This document shows, piece by piece, positions 63,919-64,000 of a stretch of 64,000 nt of DNA. Within the stretch, counting starts at the first letter, position 1; every line of letters begins with the position of its first letter. The stretch lies in the NCBI GenBank assembly GCA_943789485.1, contig CALSUH010000027.1:33239-97238 (forward strand). The letters run 5' to 3'. The notes under the pieces are model-generated. The model saw only the letters and a list, made by a program, of their open reading frames with translations. It ran no database searches and had not been told where the DNA came from. This stretch comes from an uncultured Pseudomonadales bacterium (GTDB lineage: Bacteria; Pseudomonadota; Gammaproteobacteria; Pseudomonadales; Pseudohongiellaceae). The position numbers and the translations under genes are program-made.

Positions 63919-64000
63919 ACCTGTTGAGATCTATTTCAACAAATAGTAGTAGATGTATTTTGCCTCGTTGTCGTACATCAAATGAAAATCTTTTTCTGTC

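Overview
This window looks like chromosomal DNA of a free-living, probably marine gammaproteobacterium of the broad Pseudomonadales/Cellvibrionales assemblage. That placement is inferred from gene order (dksA-gluQ-cbrX-cbrA-cbrB-pcnB and panB-panC), from gammaproteobacterial DksA, PcnB and SfsA sequences, and from TonB receptors under vitamin riboswitches, a membrane pyrophosphatase and several Na+-coupled transporters. I see no phage, IS element, CRISPR array, rRNA or tRNA.

Layout. 1-7.1 kb: a frameshifted sodium:solute symporter, an alanine-type sodium symporter, a short Mrp Fe-S ATPase, a secreted protein and a membrane pyrophosphatase. 7.3-11.8 kb: a small lysine-rich protein, a coiled-coil lipoprotein, a membrane-anchored unknown, a DksA-like zinc-finger protein, a Cys/Met-metabolism PLP enzyme and a Rieske protein. 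11.9-23.1 kb: a conserved housekeeping block of sfsA, an aminotransferase, dksA, gluQ, cbrX, cbrA, cbrB, an sRNA locus, pcnB and a deoxynucleoside kinase. 23.1-32.7 kb: a block inserted where pcnB would normally run on towards folK-panB-panC. It holds a flavoprotein, secreted proteins, a TPP-riboswitch thiamine-uptake operon, a NadR-like kinase and a diaminopropionate lyase/M20 amidohydrolase pair. 32.8-37.7 kb: panB, panC, acs and an aldo/keto reductase. 37.9-44.6 kb: a DUF58-transglutaminase-MoxR-repeat-lipoprotein operon. 44.7-56.7 kb: a drug-efflux MFS pump, a decayed lipoprotein gene, a redoxin/cytochrome c/copper-monooxygenase-like fusion with a secreted neighbour, a secreted methyltransferase-like protein with a secreted cupin, an NhaC antiporter, and BtuB under a cobalamin riboswitch. 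57.7-64 kb: an acyl-CoA synthetase, DUF2161 and DUF6869 proteins, a REP-like inverted repeat, a VOC protein, selA, a frameshifted 2-hydroxyacid dehydrogenase and a CPXCG zinc-ribbon protein.

The standout is the 779-bp cbrB-pcnB intergenic region. It has a well-spaced sigma-54 promoter (TGGCAC/TGC), dyad elements upstream in enhancer position, and a transcript region with clustered AANAANAA motifs that ends at a 12-bp hairpin. This is the architecture and exact location of the Pseudomonas CrcZ sRNA, which sequesters Hfq/Crc under CbrAB control. With cbrX, cbrA and cbrB intact upstream, the window probably encodes a complete CbrAB-CrcZ carbon-control module in a non-Pseudomonas lineage.

The second coherent system is vitamin scavenging. 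A TPP riboswitch with an apparent ribosome-site-sequestering hairpin precedes an outer-membrane receptor, a YkoF-like binding protein and a PnuT-type permease, with a NadR-like kinase transcribed divergently. A separate cobalamin riboswitch precedes BtuB. Single-base frameshifts in three otherwise well-conserved reading frames suggest either recent decay or indel errors in the assembly.
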